From: Gammaproteobacteria bacterium
Lineage (GTDB): Bacteria; Pseudomonadota; Gammaproteobacteria; Pseudomonadales; Azotimanducaceae
Assembly (NCBI GenBank): GCA_026707945.1
Contig: JAPOVV010000016.1
Coordinates: 166,421 to 230,420, forward strand
DNA: 64,000 nt
Reading direction: 5' to 3'
The notes under the pieces are model-generated. The model was not told where the DNA came from, ran no database searches, and saw only the letters and a program-made list of their open reading frames with translations. How positions within the stretch are numbered: position 1 is the first letter of the stretch; every line of letters begins with the position of its first letter. Position numbers and translations under genes: made by a program. Positions 28,441 through 38,174 of the stretch are shown in pieces.

Positions 28441-29309
28441 AAGCCACGTGCAATGGCAGCGACAACAACATCTCGGTGCGTCGCTATCGTCGAGTGTTCG
28501 ATAATTCACCTTCCGCGCTTCTTTTGCCACCGAGGCACGCTCGCGGGCGTACGCAGACACATCGACTGCTTTGCGTTGCGTGTGGTGGGTCTCTCTTGGT
28601 GACAAGCGATAGGTCTACACCGCATCCATCAGATCAACGATCGACAGAACAAGGGTGGACCCTTTCGGTTGATGTCGTCAAGCATCACCGCTGTGCTCAT
28701 TGGGCGTTAGCCCTCAAAACGACATGAAGTCGGCGACGCTTGAAAAACGTCCTATATCACCAATCTCAATGAGCAGGGAGACCTACGAAATCTATTCGAC
28801 GACACGCACGCTACGAAAGTGATCCACCATAGGTCGGAGTCGATATTCAGTGATTTGCTGCTGGATGTCACGTTCACATGCTTTTAGTCGTTGTGCCAAT
28901 GCTTCAAGCATCTCAAATTCAGTATGAAGCGTACTGTGGGTGACCGCGGGCACGAGTTGCTTTGCATCGCGTCGATTAGTTTTTGCCCGGTCACCGTTTT
29001 GCTGTGGGACATCGACGGTGTAATAATCGAATAGTGTACGTCGAGCCCTTGCAATTGTCGATAAATCGTATAGCCACGAGCACCGGCTTCGGATAGAAAA
29101 ACGAATTGAGCAATCTTGGTAGGAACGTAGTGATTGGACTCGGCTTCGGATTGACTTGGCGTTTTGCGCGATGACGCCTAAGTTCATCTCGTGCAAGTAT
29201 GTCGTTGCTGAACCTGCGCAACCAGAGCTGCGAAGGTCTCTTTGTGGACTTCCACGACCATATTCTCATATCGAGGTAATCCGTTCAACTCGGTCGAAGC
29301 AAGATTCAT
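28440..29309 (-). pseudogene. IS110-family transposase remnant
   Basis: Segments in different frames give the IS110 order. An N terminus reads MVVEVHKETFAALVAQVQ from ATG near 29309-29260. Next come FLSEAGARGYTIYRQLQGLD and the hallmark DRAKTNRRDAKQLV near 28975. A helical region (LEALAQRLKACERDIQQQI) follows. Past about 28790 the match becomes faint, with only VVAAIARGLARLTIR near 28450 recalling the C terminus. Several frameshifts and stops make it non-functional. It runs on the minus strand between the KAP and SNF2 genes. Confidence 0.7.
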
Positions 29310-29628
29310 CATGACGTGATCTCCGATCTGAATGTCGAAGATTCTTCGTTTTCGTACGTTCGGCAGATCAGGTTAGAACATAATAGCAATCTCCTCCTCC
29401 AACTACGGTCGCATGTAGATCTGGCGCACGTATTCATGGGATAATCTTTGCAAGTTAGTGCCGGTCTAATTCTCAATGCCGCAATCTGATGAACGCGAAG
29501 TGCTACTCAGGAGTCGATCTGATTCGCTTAGTCTACTTTCAACTATAGCTACCCTCACCATCGCATAACAAGGATATTGCATTCATGTTACGGCGTACCA
29601 AAGCTAAATCTTCCATTCCCTGAACTCT
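29310..29628. other. Intergenic stretch upstream of the SNF2 helicase gene
   Basis: About 320 bases with no credible gene. It presumably contains the promoter of the SNF2 operon and the outer end of the IS110 remnant. Confidence 0.35.
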
Positions 29629-31266
29629 ATGCACCACGTTGTTAAAGGGTCACCTATCGGGATGACAATCGAGCTTATCCCAATTGAGCGTGGTAAGTCA
29701 AACCGTCGTGAGCGAAGTGAGTACTCCGACGAGACATTTCTGTGTACAAGCAGTGATATAGAGGAGCTTGTAACTCATATCAAGACCGTACGTGCCGACG
29801 TTCTTTTTCGGCACCATGGCTCGCAAACAGTCACGATATTCATACCAAGAGGAGACCCTCCTCCCATACGATTGAATCGAACGAGCTCTAGAAGAGCCTA
29901 CTTCACGATAGGCGAGCTTGAAAGGTGGCGATTCCTTCGACATTTCCCACATTACCCACTGAAAGACCATCAAAAAGACGGGATTGAATGGCTACTTAAC
30001 AAAGAGAGCGGCATACTTGCTGACGATATGGGGCTAGGTAAAACAATTCAAGCGATAGCTGCCTTTGAAAAAATGCAACGTACTCAAAAAGTAGAAAATC
30101 TGCTTGTTGTTTGTCCTAAATCGCTCATAGGAGTGTGGGAAGCGGAAATACGCCTTTGGGCACCAAGACTATGTACTATCTCGTTGCATACAAGTATTTC
30201 AAGAGAGGATTGGAGAACTTTATCAAATCAATGCCACGTCGCGATAACGAACTACGAAGCATTACGATCGAATCCTCCTAATCCTGGTTCGTTTGACGTA
30301 CTGATATTTGATGAAGTTCATCGATTAAAGAACCCTAGTTCTCTGAATTACGCATCCTGCTACAAAATTTCTCCAAAAATCACTTGGGGGCTCTCGGGAA
30401 CACCTTTGGAGAATAAACCGGCCGATTTGACTGCGATACTGCACTTGTTGGACCGCAAGAGAATTTCTCCGTCTGACGATCGATTACCTTTACCTTCCAT
30501 ACGTTCCGTAGCATCAAACTACATCTTGCGCCGGGACAAACAAGCCATAAAATCAGAACTACCTCAAGTTCGTGAAAAACTAGAGATAGTTCCTCTGACT
30601 TCAGAACAAAGGAACCTATACCAGGAGATCATAAAGAACGATAGAGCTTATTCTACTGTTGGCGGATGGATTGCTACATTTAATAAACTCCGAGACGTGT
30701 GTGACTATGAGCCGCATACGGGAAAGAGCTCGAAAATTGATAGAACAATCGTGATTCTCGACTCGATACTCCGGCGAGGCGAAAAAGCCGTCGTGTTTTC
30801 GTGGCGGATAGTTCCCCTAGACTTATTGGCGAAAAAGATTGAGACAGATTTAGGGCAACCTACAGCGATAACCATTACCGGGCAAACGTCGTCGATTTCG
30901 CGATCTCGTATCGTATCGTCATTCCAATCTAGCGACCAACCTAAAGTCCTACTCTGCTCAATGCGTGCGACCGCAGAAGGATTGACTTTAACTGCGGCAA
31001 ATCATGTGATATTCTTAAATGAATGGTGGAATCCCGCAGTAAACTCACAAGCTCGTGATCGAGTGAACCGTATAGGACAGGCAAAGGATGTTTTTGTCCA
31101 CAAACTCAGGACATCTGGAACTGTCGAATCTCAACTGAATGACATACTGAGTAAGAAATCCGCGATATTTGATGAGATCGTGAACAGACTTACGACGGCT
31201 AAGCAATCGAAAGATCCTACTTCGAAGCAACTTAACCTCTTCCTTAAAGGCACTATTGACGAATAA
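29629..31266 (+). CDS. SNF2-family DEAD/DEAH-box helicase
   Basis: A 545-residue SNF2-type ATPase. Motif I is DDMGLGKT at 132-139, motif II DEVH (LIFDEVHRLKN) near 225, motif III WGLSGTPLEN, and in the second RecA domain FLNEWWNPAVNSQARDRVNRIGQ (motifs V and VI). The N terminus of about 110 residues has no clear domain. SNF2 helicases are frequent in defence systems such as DISARM and Dpd. The next gene follows after two bases, and both converge on the phosphorothioation-like operon. ATG 29629 is used; an ATG at codon 12 (29662) is an alternative. Confidence 0.88.
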   Translation: MHHVVKGSPIGMTIELIPIERGKSNRRERSEYSDETFLCTSSDIEELVTHIKTVRADVLFRHHGSQTVTIFIPRGDPPPIRLNRTSSRRAYFTIGELERWRFLRHFPHYPLKDHQKDGIEWLLNKESGILADDMGLGKTIQAIAAFEKMQRTQKVENLLVVCPKSLIGVWEAEIRLWAPRLCTISLHTSISREDWRTLSNQCHVAITNYEALRSNPPNPGSFDVLIFDEVHRLKNPSSLNYASCYKISPKITWGLSGTPLENKPADLTAILHLLDRKRISPSDDRLPLPSIRSVASNYILRRDKQAIKSELPQVREKLEIVPLTSEQRNLYQEIIKNDRAYSTVGGWIATFNKLRDVCDYEPHTGKSSKIDRTIVILDSILRRGEKAVVFSWRIVPLDLLAKKIETDLGQPTAITITGQTSSISRSRIVSSFQSSDQPKVLLCSMRATAEGLTLTAANHVIFLNEWWNPAVNSQARDRVNRIGQAKDVFVHKLRTSGTVESQLNDILSKKSAIFDEIVNRLTTAKQSKDPTSKQLNLFLKGTIDE

Positions 31267-31268
31267 AC

Positions 31269-32024
31269 ATGTCAAATCACGAAATTAACCAAGACTTTTG
31301 GGCTCGGTTCGGAGCACTTCCCGCATCGTCGCTATGCGGATTCGTACGTGTCCCTCGAGTGCGAGAAGCGCTACTCAAAGAGGGCGATCATTTTTCGATA
31401 CTGGACGCAGTCGATTCGAAGGATACTGATGACCGTGCAATCAAACTCCTCTCGCTTGCAAAATCAAAATATGAAAAAGAATCCTTACAAGCGGGTTTGG
31501 GAGCTTTCATACTAGCTGCTATCGATAGTCAACAATTTGGACGTTCCAGTTCGGAGAAACTTGCATGGGTTGTTTCCGCGGATCGATTGACGAAACATAT
31601 GGGACTCGATTCTCGCACAATACAATCGATTGAAGAACACGAACTAACCGCAGACCTCGGCTATGAGTACCAAAAATGGTTACCTTGGCTGTCGCTAGGG
31701 ATGGTCAATCTATTTCGCAGGTGGCGCCGACCTCGTATTTCAGCGCTTCATCGTGCGTTATTCAAGCTCTTCGAAAATAGTGTGGACTTCGACTATCCTT
31801 GGGAAACGACGCACCTTTCACTAAAACATCAGCTTCCACTTCAAGTACTCTATCGATACGAACCATCGAAGAAAGTCTATGAAGTCTTAACAATCCTCTC
31901 GAATTGGGGATTAAAGTCTATCAACGAGTTGAGATGCCTCCATCCAGACGCAATTTCAGCATCCAAAGCAAATAGTCAACCGATCGTTCGACTCTATCGC
32001 GTTTTGGAAGCCGAGGAGACCTAA
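31269..32024 (+). CDS. Hypothetical protein co-transcribed with the SNF2 helicase
   Basis: A 251-residue protein starting two bases after the helicase stop codon, so clearly in the same transcript. It is mostly helical, with a basic central part (MVNLFRRWRRPRISALHRALFKLF) and a C-terminal region (VLTILSNWGLKSINELRCLHPD) that reads like a helix-hairpin-helix or winged-helix fold. No family was recognised. Its last four bases overlap the end of the convergent DGQHR gene. A DNA-binding adaptor for the helicase is a reasonable guess only. Confidence 0.6.
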   Translation: MSNHEINQDFWARFGALPASSLCGFVRVPRVREALLKEGDHFSILDAVDSKDTDDRAIKLLSLAKSKYEKESLQAGLGAFILAAIDSQQFGRSSSEKLAWVVSADRLTKHMGLDSRTIQSIEEHELTADLGYEYQKWLPWLSLGMVNLFRRWRRPRISALHRALFKLFENSVDFDYPWETTHLSLKHQLPLQVLYRYEPSKKVYEVLTILSNWGLKSINELRCLHPDAISASKANSQPIVRLYRVLEAEET

Positions 32025-33391
32025 CTTAATCGCTGCGAAACGATCTTCCAAGCTTCAGTCACCTCGGATTTCGAAGGTCGAGGTAGCAGCATAGAAAACC
32101 AATGGATTCTTAATTCTTCTAGTGCGTCAGCGGACAAATCGTCGATTCCAACTTGAAACCGCAGGATCCTCTCTCCTGTCTCTACGGCCTGTTTCCGGTC
32201 TTCATTTCGCATTGTCCATCTATGACTCACAGGATCTTGCGTTAGTAATAAGCCACTCCATGGTGGTGCGTGTAAATCCCAATTTACGAGCGAGAAGACA
32301 CTAACGCACTCCTGAACCTGCTCGACTGTAGGGTTCTCAAGATCCGGTAAGAAGCGATTTAATCGACTTCGGACGACTTTGGTAAATAGCTCTTGTCCGA
32401 TCGGCCAGAATAGCACGGAATCTGAAAGCTCCTCGGTTTCGTCATCATCAATGTCATGAGAGCGCATTAACTCAGGGGGCTCGTGTAATACTGGTAATTC
32501 CTCTAGCAGCGCATCCCAATAGACAACCAATTCATCGAACATTGCATCTAGAACTGCCTCACCAGGGTTAAAAAACTTAAACCTGTTTGATGTATAGTTC
32601 TGTTGATCTCGAACGGGCGTCAAGAGCAAGGTCTGATTCATCGAATAAAGAGTTTGGAGGGTAGTGAAAAAAGTATCACCAGTTCGCAAGTTTTTCCCTT
32701 TTGTCTTCAATTTACGTGATTCGATAGCACTACCTTTCCATGAGAAAAACTCGTGTTCGGTAAGAAGACGACGCGTCAGTATTGCCACCCAATCGTCTTC
32801 ATCCATGATGATGTTGGTGTCCTGATCAGTCGGCTTCGCGTAACGATTCAAGCTTGAGAACAATCGCCTATAGCTCTTCAGAAACTCCGCATCGTCTGCC
32901 TCTTTACGAACCAGGAGAATCACTGACACTTCCTCTTCTAGGAAATTCGGTGGCATCGCTGGAACGTCGTCACCAGAATCTCGCTCAATCAGCGTCTTAA
33001 TCGATTTCAGTCTGTGTTGGCCATCTAGTGCGTAATAGCTCTGACCTCCATCGAACGTAAGTACGCCAAATGCCTCATCAACGGACCCAGCTTTCAGAAC
33101 AGCAAATCGCTCGTCATCAGTAATGCGAACGGGTGTAAAAGTCGGATTGCCCCCTAAAGCCGCGACAACTAGGGATGAGAAGAAGCGATCTTCTCTTTTC
33201 GCAAGATAGTTGACGATTTCGCTCTTCACTCTCCCTTCATTTAGCGTACGTTGTATTGCTTCATCGAGTGTCTTGCTATCGTAGATTTGAGACGCAAAAT
33301 CAACCTCCTTCACGATATCCTTCATTTTCATTTTGATTATGTAGTAATCCCATGTTCCCATTCGGGCTTTCAGAGCAGGATATACGTTCAT
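32021..33391 (-). CDS. DGQHR domain protein, DndB-like
   Basis: A 456-residue protein with the motif LDGQHRLKSI (DGQHR at 123-127) preceded by FDGGQSYYA. A region with SYRRLFSSLNRYAKPTDQDTN follows, as in DndB and related ParB-like proteins. DndB represses dnd operons, and related DGQQR/DUF262 domains serve as modification sensors in SspE. The C-terminal 250 residues are unassigned. The gene is last in a five-gene minus-strand operon, 29 bases after the GIY-YIG gene. Here it may sense modified DNA or regulate the operon. The family call is firm, the role inferred. Confidence 0.82.
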   Translation of the reverse strand: MNVYPALKARMGTWDYYIIKMKMKDIVKEVDFASQIYDSKTLDEAIQRTLNEGRVKSEIVNYLAKREDRFFSSLVVAALGGNPTFTPVRITDDERFAVLKAGSVDEAFGVLTFDGGQSYYALDGQHRLKSIKTLIERDSGDDVPAMPPNFLEEEVSVILLVRKEADDAEFLKSYRRLFSSLNRYAKPTDQDTNIIMDEDDWVAILTRRLLTEHEFFSWKGSAIESRKLKTKGKNLRTGDTFFTTLQTLYSMNQTLLLTPVRDQQNYTSNRFKFFNPGEAVLDAMFDELVVYWDALLEELPVLHEPPELMRSHDIDDDETEELSDSVLFWPIGQELFTKVVRSRLNRFLPDLENPTVEQVQECVSVFSLVNWDLHAPPWSGLLLTQDPVSHRWTMRNEDRKQAVETGERILRFQVGIDDLSADALEELRIHWFSMLLPRPSKSEVTEAWKIVSQRLS

Positions 33392-33420
33392 TTTTAGTTT
33401 CCTCGTACTGAGTTTTTAGT

Positions 33421-33897
33421 TTAATCAGAGCTCATACCAATCGGGATCGGCTCTCCCATCGACGCATCAATTACCTCTTCACGACCGTTCGCAGGAGGAC
33501 CGAAACACTGAATTAGTACCGCCTCCTCTTGGGAAATTCGTTCTAAAGGCAACGCATGAAACCAAAACACTAGCGACTCTCCATAGCACACTCCAGCGTC
33601 TCTCACTCTTGTCGAAGGATTTCGGCAATGATTTAAAAAACGGTCGCGTAGATTTGTGGTCTTACCGATGTAAATAGGCGTCAGCAGATTAGCAAATACA
33701 TTATCGGAATGGCTTCGTAGAGAAAATCGATGTTTAACTGGACTCGCACAAATCATGTATACGCCAGCCTCACCAATCGGAACCGCTACCGCATCTAGTT
33801 CAGTAAAGCCGACATACCGCCAAGACTTTCCTAACAGCACATCCCCAGAGATGAGTTTCCACAATTCTCCGTCTGACTGCCATCCGTAACTAAGCAT
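33421..33897 (-). CDS. GIY-YIG domain protein, probable nuclease
   Basis: A 158-residue protein with the GIY-YIG elements in order: GVY at 45-47, YIGKT at 76-80, an arginine helix NLRDRFLNH (R84, R86), the metal-binding glutamate in QEEAVLIQCFGP (E125) and the following asparagine (N137). The spacing between GVY and YIG is longer than usual. The residues needed for catalysis appear present. The gene starts seven bases after the SspD-like gene and is embedded in the operon, so a role in cutting DNA as part of this system is likely but not shown. Confidence 0.75.
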   Translation of the reverse strand: MLSYGWQSDGELWKLISGDVLLGKSWRYVGFTELDAVAVPIGEAGVYMICASPVKHRFSLRSHSDNVFANLLTPIYIGKTTNLRDRFLNHCRNPSTRVRDAGVCYGESLVFWFHALPLERISQEEAVLIQCFGPPANGREEVIDASMGEPIPIGMSSD

Positions 33898-33904
33898 CTA
33901 CGGA

Positions 33905-34723
33905 CTACAGAGTACAAATCAGGCATGCTTGATCGTCCGAATCGTCGTCGAGTATACCCTCTTGCCAGCTCTTTTCTTCCCTCTTCTCTCTTTTGAGAGA
34001 TTTTGCCTCAATCTCATTTCGGTGGCTCTCTAACTCGTCCAACGACATCCCTTGAATCCAAGTGAACCGCTTACCGGTTTCAGGGTCAACTTTTTCGTAC
34101 CTTTTTGCTTGCTCAAACAGATCTGGATGACTGTCCGCTAGTCCGAGCCACTCGTCTTTTCGTTGGAAAAAACAGAAGTAACAACCCGAACGACTACGCC
34201 ACTTGTAGTACTCGGGAACCCCTACGCTCTCTTTAAGGATGCGAAAAACGTCCGAAAGGACTATGCCATCATCAATGAAAGGGTACGCTGCTTGTATGTT
34301 AGGTTTATGACTAATGTAGCCGTTTCGATTTTCGTCGGCCCGAATACCGATGTAACTTACACAAGGATCGCTACCAACAAACGCTTCGAGCGGTTCAAGC
34401 TTCATTACCCGGGTACACCATCTCGCGTGCGGCGCCGGAAGAAATCCATTGAATCTCCTGAGATGGTGGTCGAAGTCTCTACCGCTACTTAGACGCTCAA
34501 TCGGGCGATCTAGGTAGTCTTCTAACCGATCCAGGTATTCGTATACCTCGCGCAATTCAGCACCGGTATCACAGAAGAAATACTCCATCCCTTCGTCACG
34601 CCCTTGGTCTTTAAGGTAGATCGCCAGCGCCGCGCTGTCTTTCCCCCCAGACAAGCCGAGAATATGCCTCGTAGATTTGATCTCGATCGCCTGGATATCA
34701 ACGTTAGAGTTATTCTGCGACAT
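33905..34723 (-). CDS. sspD: PAPS-reductase-like PP-loop enzyme, SspD/DndC type
   Basis: A 272-residue ATP pyrophosphatase. The PP-loop is LSGGKDS at 24-30, followed by the RWCTRVMKLEP segment typical of PAPS reductase folds. Cysteine pairs GCYFC and ACLIC, the latter at the very C terminus, could hold an iron-sulfur cluster, as in DndC. In phosphorothioation systems this enzyme activates DNA or transfers sulfur to the backbone. It overlaps the SspC-like gene by 14 bases. BREX type 4 also has a PAPS reductase, but no PglZ or BrxL is present, and the DUF4007 partner points to Ssp. Confidence 0.82.
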   Translation of the reverse strand: MSQNNSNVDIQAIEIKSTRHILGLSGGKDSAALAIYLKDQGRDEGMEYFFCDTGAELREVYEYLDRLEDYLDRPIERLSSGRDFDHHLRRFNGFLPAPHARWCTRVMKLEPLEAFVGSDPCVSYIGIRADENRNGYISHKPNIQAAYPFIDDGIVLSDVFRILKESVGVPEYYKWRSRSGCYFCFFQRKDEWLGLADSHPDLFEQAKRYEKVDPETGKRFTWIQGMSLDELESHRNEIEAKSLKREKREEKSWQEGILDDDSDDQACLICTL

Positions 34724-37700
34724 CCTTAACTCCTGATTCCTGTAAATTACCTCGACGATAGGCCGTCAGAAAGTCTTTGGTTACTTGAGCAACGATAGCG
34801 AGTCCAAGCTCAGGATCCTCGACACTTGACAGTGCGTTTTCAATTCTCCGTTTTGCCTCAGCGACAGCTTCCTTATCATGTGGATAGAGAGATACGACTT
34901 CGTCTAACTCACCTTCCAAGTTACTGATAGTCTTAACTAGGATTACTTCGTGATCACGATTTTCGTTCAACGTCGAATCGCAATGGAGACGGATCCTCTC
35001 GATTTCAACCAACCGTTTCGCAAATTCAATGAGGCGATAGTCAGTGAAGTCCCGATCTTGGTCCGTCCATGACGAAACCGGCTTTCGAGCTAAAAAGAGA
35101 AGAATTCGATCGAACCAGACTTCGTCACTCACGGACGAATCACATACTCGACGAATCAGACTTTTCAACCCATCTACGTCTAGAGTAAATTGCTCAAGTC
35201 CTATACATCGCTTTCTGAGTGCGGTTCTGAGATCACTCAAAGTCATGGAATCACTCAATCCGAAGCACTCACTAAAGGCGCTGCGCATCGATAGGTAGAG
35301 CTGACTCTGTGCATTTTTCAATTCACGGAGAGCGCTAATGAGTGTATTGGCGAATCCAGAAAAGTTCGTTGATTTATCCATTCCGCAAGCAGCGGGTAAA
35401 TCGTCAAGTATGAACTTTTCTGGCGATTTCGATAACAAAAACGCTTGACGAACCCGTATCGCGGTTTCGCTTAGACGTTTTGTCGACTTGGCATATTCAT
35501 CCAAGCCGATGAAAAACTGTGTCAGAGGCTTTGCAAGATCCAAAAGGTTGATGGAATTCCGTACCTCACCGAAAAGAGCTTTGGAATAAGCGTCAAAGAG
35601 CGATTCGCGAATTCCTTCAATTCGAAATCGTTGAAATGTATATTGATCTGGTCGGCGCACCATGCGTTCAAGGTGTTCGTACGTCAAAGACGGAGCATAG
35701 GCCGATTCGTCGTAGACCGCAATCTCATGGCGATGCATTAAGTAGTAGTGTAGAAACAGAACCGGAAACACACCGGCCTTTACGCCATACGGTGGTTTCG
35801 CGAGTTCTGTCATAAGTGATTGCAGCGAGATCGGGGTCGATTCTGACTCTGCGAAGAGCTGCGCCATGCGCTCCCACATTGGGCTCAGATTTAAAGGATC
35901 CGAACCATCAGGAGCCTGCAATTCCCAGCGCGTGCTACCCTCGACATGTAGAAGCCCCTTTTCTAAGAGTGATCGATATATCGCGCGTTCAGCTGGATAC
36001 TTCGCGATTCCAAGCTGGGGTTGATCCGCATCGTTCAACAGATGGTAAAACAGTTTGTTTCTAGCCGCAGCAGCTTGAGCAGAAATCTGGTCTCTACAAA
36101 TCAACTCATTTCGCATGATTGGCGTTTGGTCATAAATACTGTCCATGACCTCCGAAAGAGTCCGTTGTAGCGTCTGTGTATCCGTGATTTCCAATGACTT
36201 ATTTCGCCAAAACCAATCAGATTGAATAGGTTCTCCAAGCAATTTCTTTAACACATCACGTTCTGTAGCCTGCGCTACAAGGAGACGTTCCCGGACCTCC
36301 CTGCTCGCGACTGGATCGTTAGACAATTCCTGGCTACTACGAGATACACCTTCTAACGCGAGAACTTCTGCGATCGCTGCTCTAATCGCAGTCGTTTCCG
36401 TGTATCGAGCCCAAATCTCGTTTGGTCCCGCGTGAGATTTCGCTTTCTCAAATTCTTGGATATCTTCGTGTGTTTCGCAAAGGTAGAAGATGATCCGTGG
36501 CTCGTCCGTAACAGTGGATGCAGACGGAAGCACTTCGCTTCCGCGCACGAAGGAAACCTTGAAGTAGCGAAGCGCGCCAGTACGAATCGAGTGACGCCGA
36601 GCTAGTACGGGAGCGGTAACACTACGTTCGGATAGTAACTCAGCTAAGTCAAACGTGCCAACTCGTTCTTTTTCGTCTTGAGTTCTTTCGTCAATATCGA
36701 AGTCAGTTCCCTGCCACACACGAAACTCATCGCTGAACCGACGATACTGCACGATGGATAAGTCCAACAAAGATTGCATCGCGTGCCGGTATTCTGCCTC
36801 GTCACTAAAGAGTGACTTGAGTACGGACTCAGTCGCTCGAAGTCCTCCGCTACGGGAAACTAGATTGAGTACCCCTATCGTCTTAGCAAGTATTAATGAC
36901 ACCGAATCGACTGGGTTGCTAGTCTCGATACGATCCTGTTTGCCTTCCGCACGCTCGATCGCAGAAGAAACCTCTGCCCACCGACGATGGACAAGCGGAT
37001 CAGCCAGAACGGTGTGTTGATTGTGAACGAAGTAGTCGTGGATTTCACTCGGCAGAATCCAATCGCCTATTCGTTTGAAGGAATCTAGTGATGCCTGAAA
37101 ACCATGCGGTTCTCGACTCGCAAGATAACTAAACAGTGTTCGTTCGTTCTGTGCGAATCTTTGACAGAGTTGTGGGAGCACTAAAAGTGAGATTGGGTGG
37201 AGCGGATAGCACGACGCGAATATTCGTGTAGCGTCATTGATAGTAAGACTAGGCGGCAACGCGCCTGCCTCAGCAAGGTCCGACGCGATCGGCTCTACTT
37301 GACTATCGATCACTTCACGTTGTGATGATGTCAGCGAATTCGAAAACGCTGAAGCAACAACTCGTAGGATCTGATCCGTCGTTTCAACAAACGAAACGTT
37401 TTGGAAACGACCTTGAACCTTTGCCCAATCGTTCTTAACCTTCTCACCCATACCTTTAGCGTATAGGTCAAAGCCTTGATGAAGGAGTACGAACAAAAGG
37501 AAGTTCGTGCGTCGACCAGCGTATGCCATTTCAGCGAGTTGCTGAAGGAGAAAAACGCCGCTCTCTGAGTTACGAGTTTCGTATTCGAGAAACTTACCCA
37601 ATTCATCAATGACGATTAGAAAACCGTTTGCGCCTTTTCTCTCAACAGCGGTTTGTAGTTCGCGCAATGCGCCAAGTAGCTCGTTATCCGTGAACGTCCT

Positions 37701-38174
37701 GCGCTTGAGCATACGCCGGATTTCCTCTAATACTAATGGCTTGCGTCCTCTCGCACCTGACCAAAACTCCGTAGCAGCGTCGTCCATCGCTTCTAGGAGC
37801 CGAATTGCCAATGAGTCGTTACTGCCCGTCAAAGCAACTCTGAAGCATTCACCTTTTCTAGAGAATCGTCTGGCAAGGTCGGGTCTTGAAGCTGCCAGCA
37901 CCGTTTTGGCGGCGTTCTTCGCAGCTCCTGTGGGACCTAATAACTCATGAAGGAACAATGCGAAGGATGACTTTCCAGATCCGTATGGTCCAACAAGCGT
38001 CCAAGCACGAGGCTGATCTTCCTTAGAAAGTGATCCCGCAGTTTCTTCTAGAAGTCGAATTCCTTGTGCAGTAGGAAGATATGTATCCACAAGACTCGAG
38101 GAACCTCGGTCCCTCTCGATATTGATCGAACGAGTATATCGCGTATTGACGCTGATGTGGTCGCTTAGGCTCAT
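34710..38174 (-). CDS. sspC: Large P-loop ATPase, SspC-like
   Basis: A 1154-residue protein. Walker A is GPYGSGKS at 62-69 and Walker B LIVIDELGKF at 186-195 (D190, E191). The rest is mostly helical, with a DNA-translocase-like region after the ATPase core and long helices near the C terminus. The architecture and position between a DUF4007 gene and a PP-loop gene match SspC of the SspABCD phosphorothioation system; a BrxC-type ATPase is the main alternative. It overlaps the gene on each side (4 and 14 bases), showing tight translational coupling. Confidence 0.75.
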   Translation of the reverse strand: MSLSDHISVNTRYTRSINIERDRGSSSLVDTYLPTAQGIRLLEETAGSLSKEDQPRAWTLVGPYGSGKSSFALFLHELLGPTGAAKNAAKTVLAASRPDLARRFSRKGECFRVALTGSNDSLAIRLLEAMDDAATEFWSGARGRKPLVLEEIRRMLKRRTFTDNELLGALRELQTAVERKGANGFLIVIDELGKFLEYETRNSESGVFLLQQLAEMAYAGRRTNFLLFVLLHQGFDLYAKGMGEKVKNDWAKVQGRFQNVSFVETTDQILRVVASAFSNSLTSSQREVIDSQVEPIASDLAEAGALPPSLTINDATRIFASCYPLHPISLLVLPQLCQRFAQNERTLFSYLASREPHGFQASLDSFKRIGDWILPSEIHDYFVHNQHTVLADPLVHRRWAEVSSAIERAEGKQDRIETSNPVDSVSLILAKTIGVLNLVSRSGGLRATESVLKSLFSDEAEYRHAMQSLLDLSIVQYRRFSDEFRVWQGTDFDIDERTQDEKERVGTFDLAELLSERSVTAPVLARRHSIRTGALRYFKVSFVRGSEVLPSASTVTDEPRIIFYLCETHEDIQEFEKAKSHAGPNEIWARYTETTAIRAAIAEVLALEGVSRSSQELSNDPVASREVRERLLVAQATERDVLKKLLGEPIQSDWFWRNKSLEITDTQTLQRTLSEVMDSIYDQTPIMRNELICRDQISAQAAAARNKLFYHLLNDADQPQLGIAKYPAERAIYRSLLEKGLLHVEGSTRWELQAPDGSDPLNLSPMWERMAQLFAESESTPISLQSLMTELAKPPYGVKAGVFPVLFLHYYLMHRHEIAVYDESAYAPSLTYEHLERMVRRPDQYTFQRFRIEGIRESLFDAYSKALFGEVRNSINLLDLAKPLTQFFIGLDEYAKSTKRLSETAIRVRQAFLLSKSPEKFILDDLPAACGMDKSTNFSGFANTLISALRELKNAQSQLYLSMRSAFSECFGLSDSMTLSDLRTALRKRCIGLEQFTLDVDGLKSLIRRVCDSSVSDEVWFDRILLFLARKPVSSWTDQDRDFTDYRLIEFAKRLVEIERIRLHCDSTLNENRDHEVILVKTISNLEGELDEVVSLYPHDKEAVAEAKRRIENALSSVEDPELGLAIVAQVTKDFLTAYRRGNLQESGVKDVAE

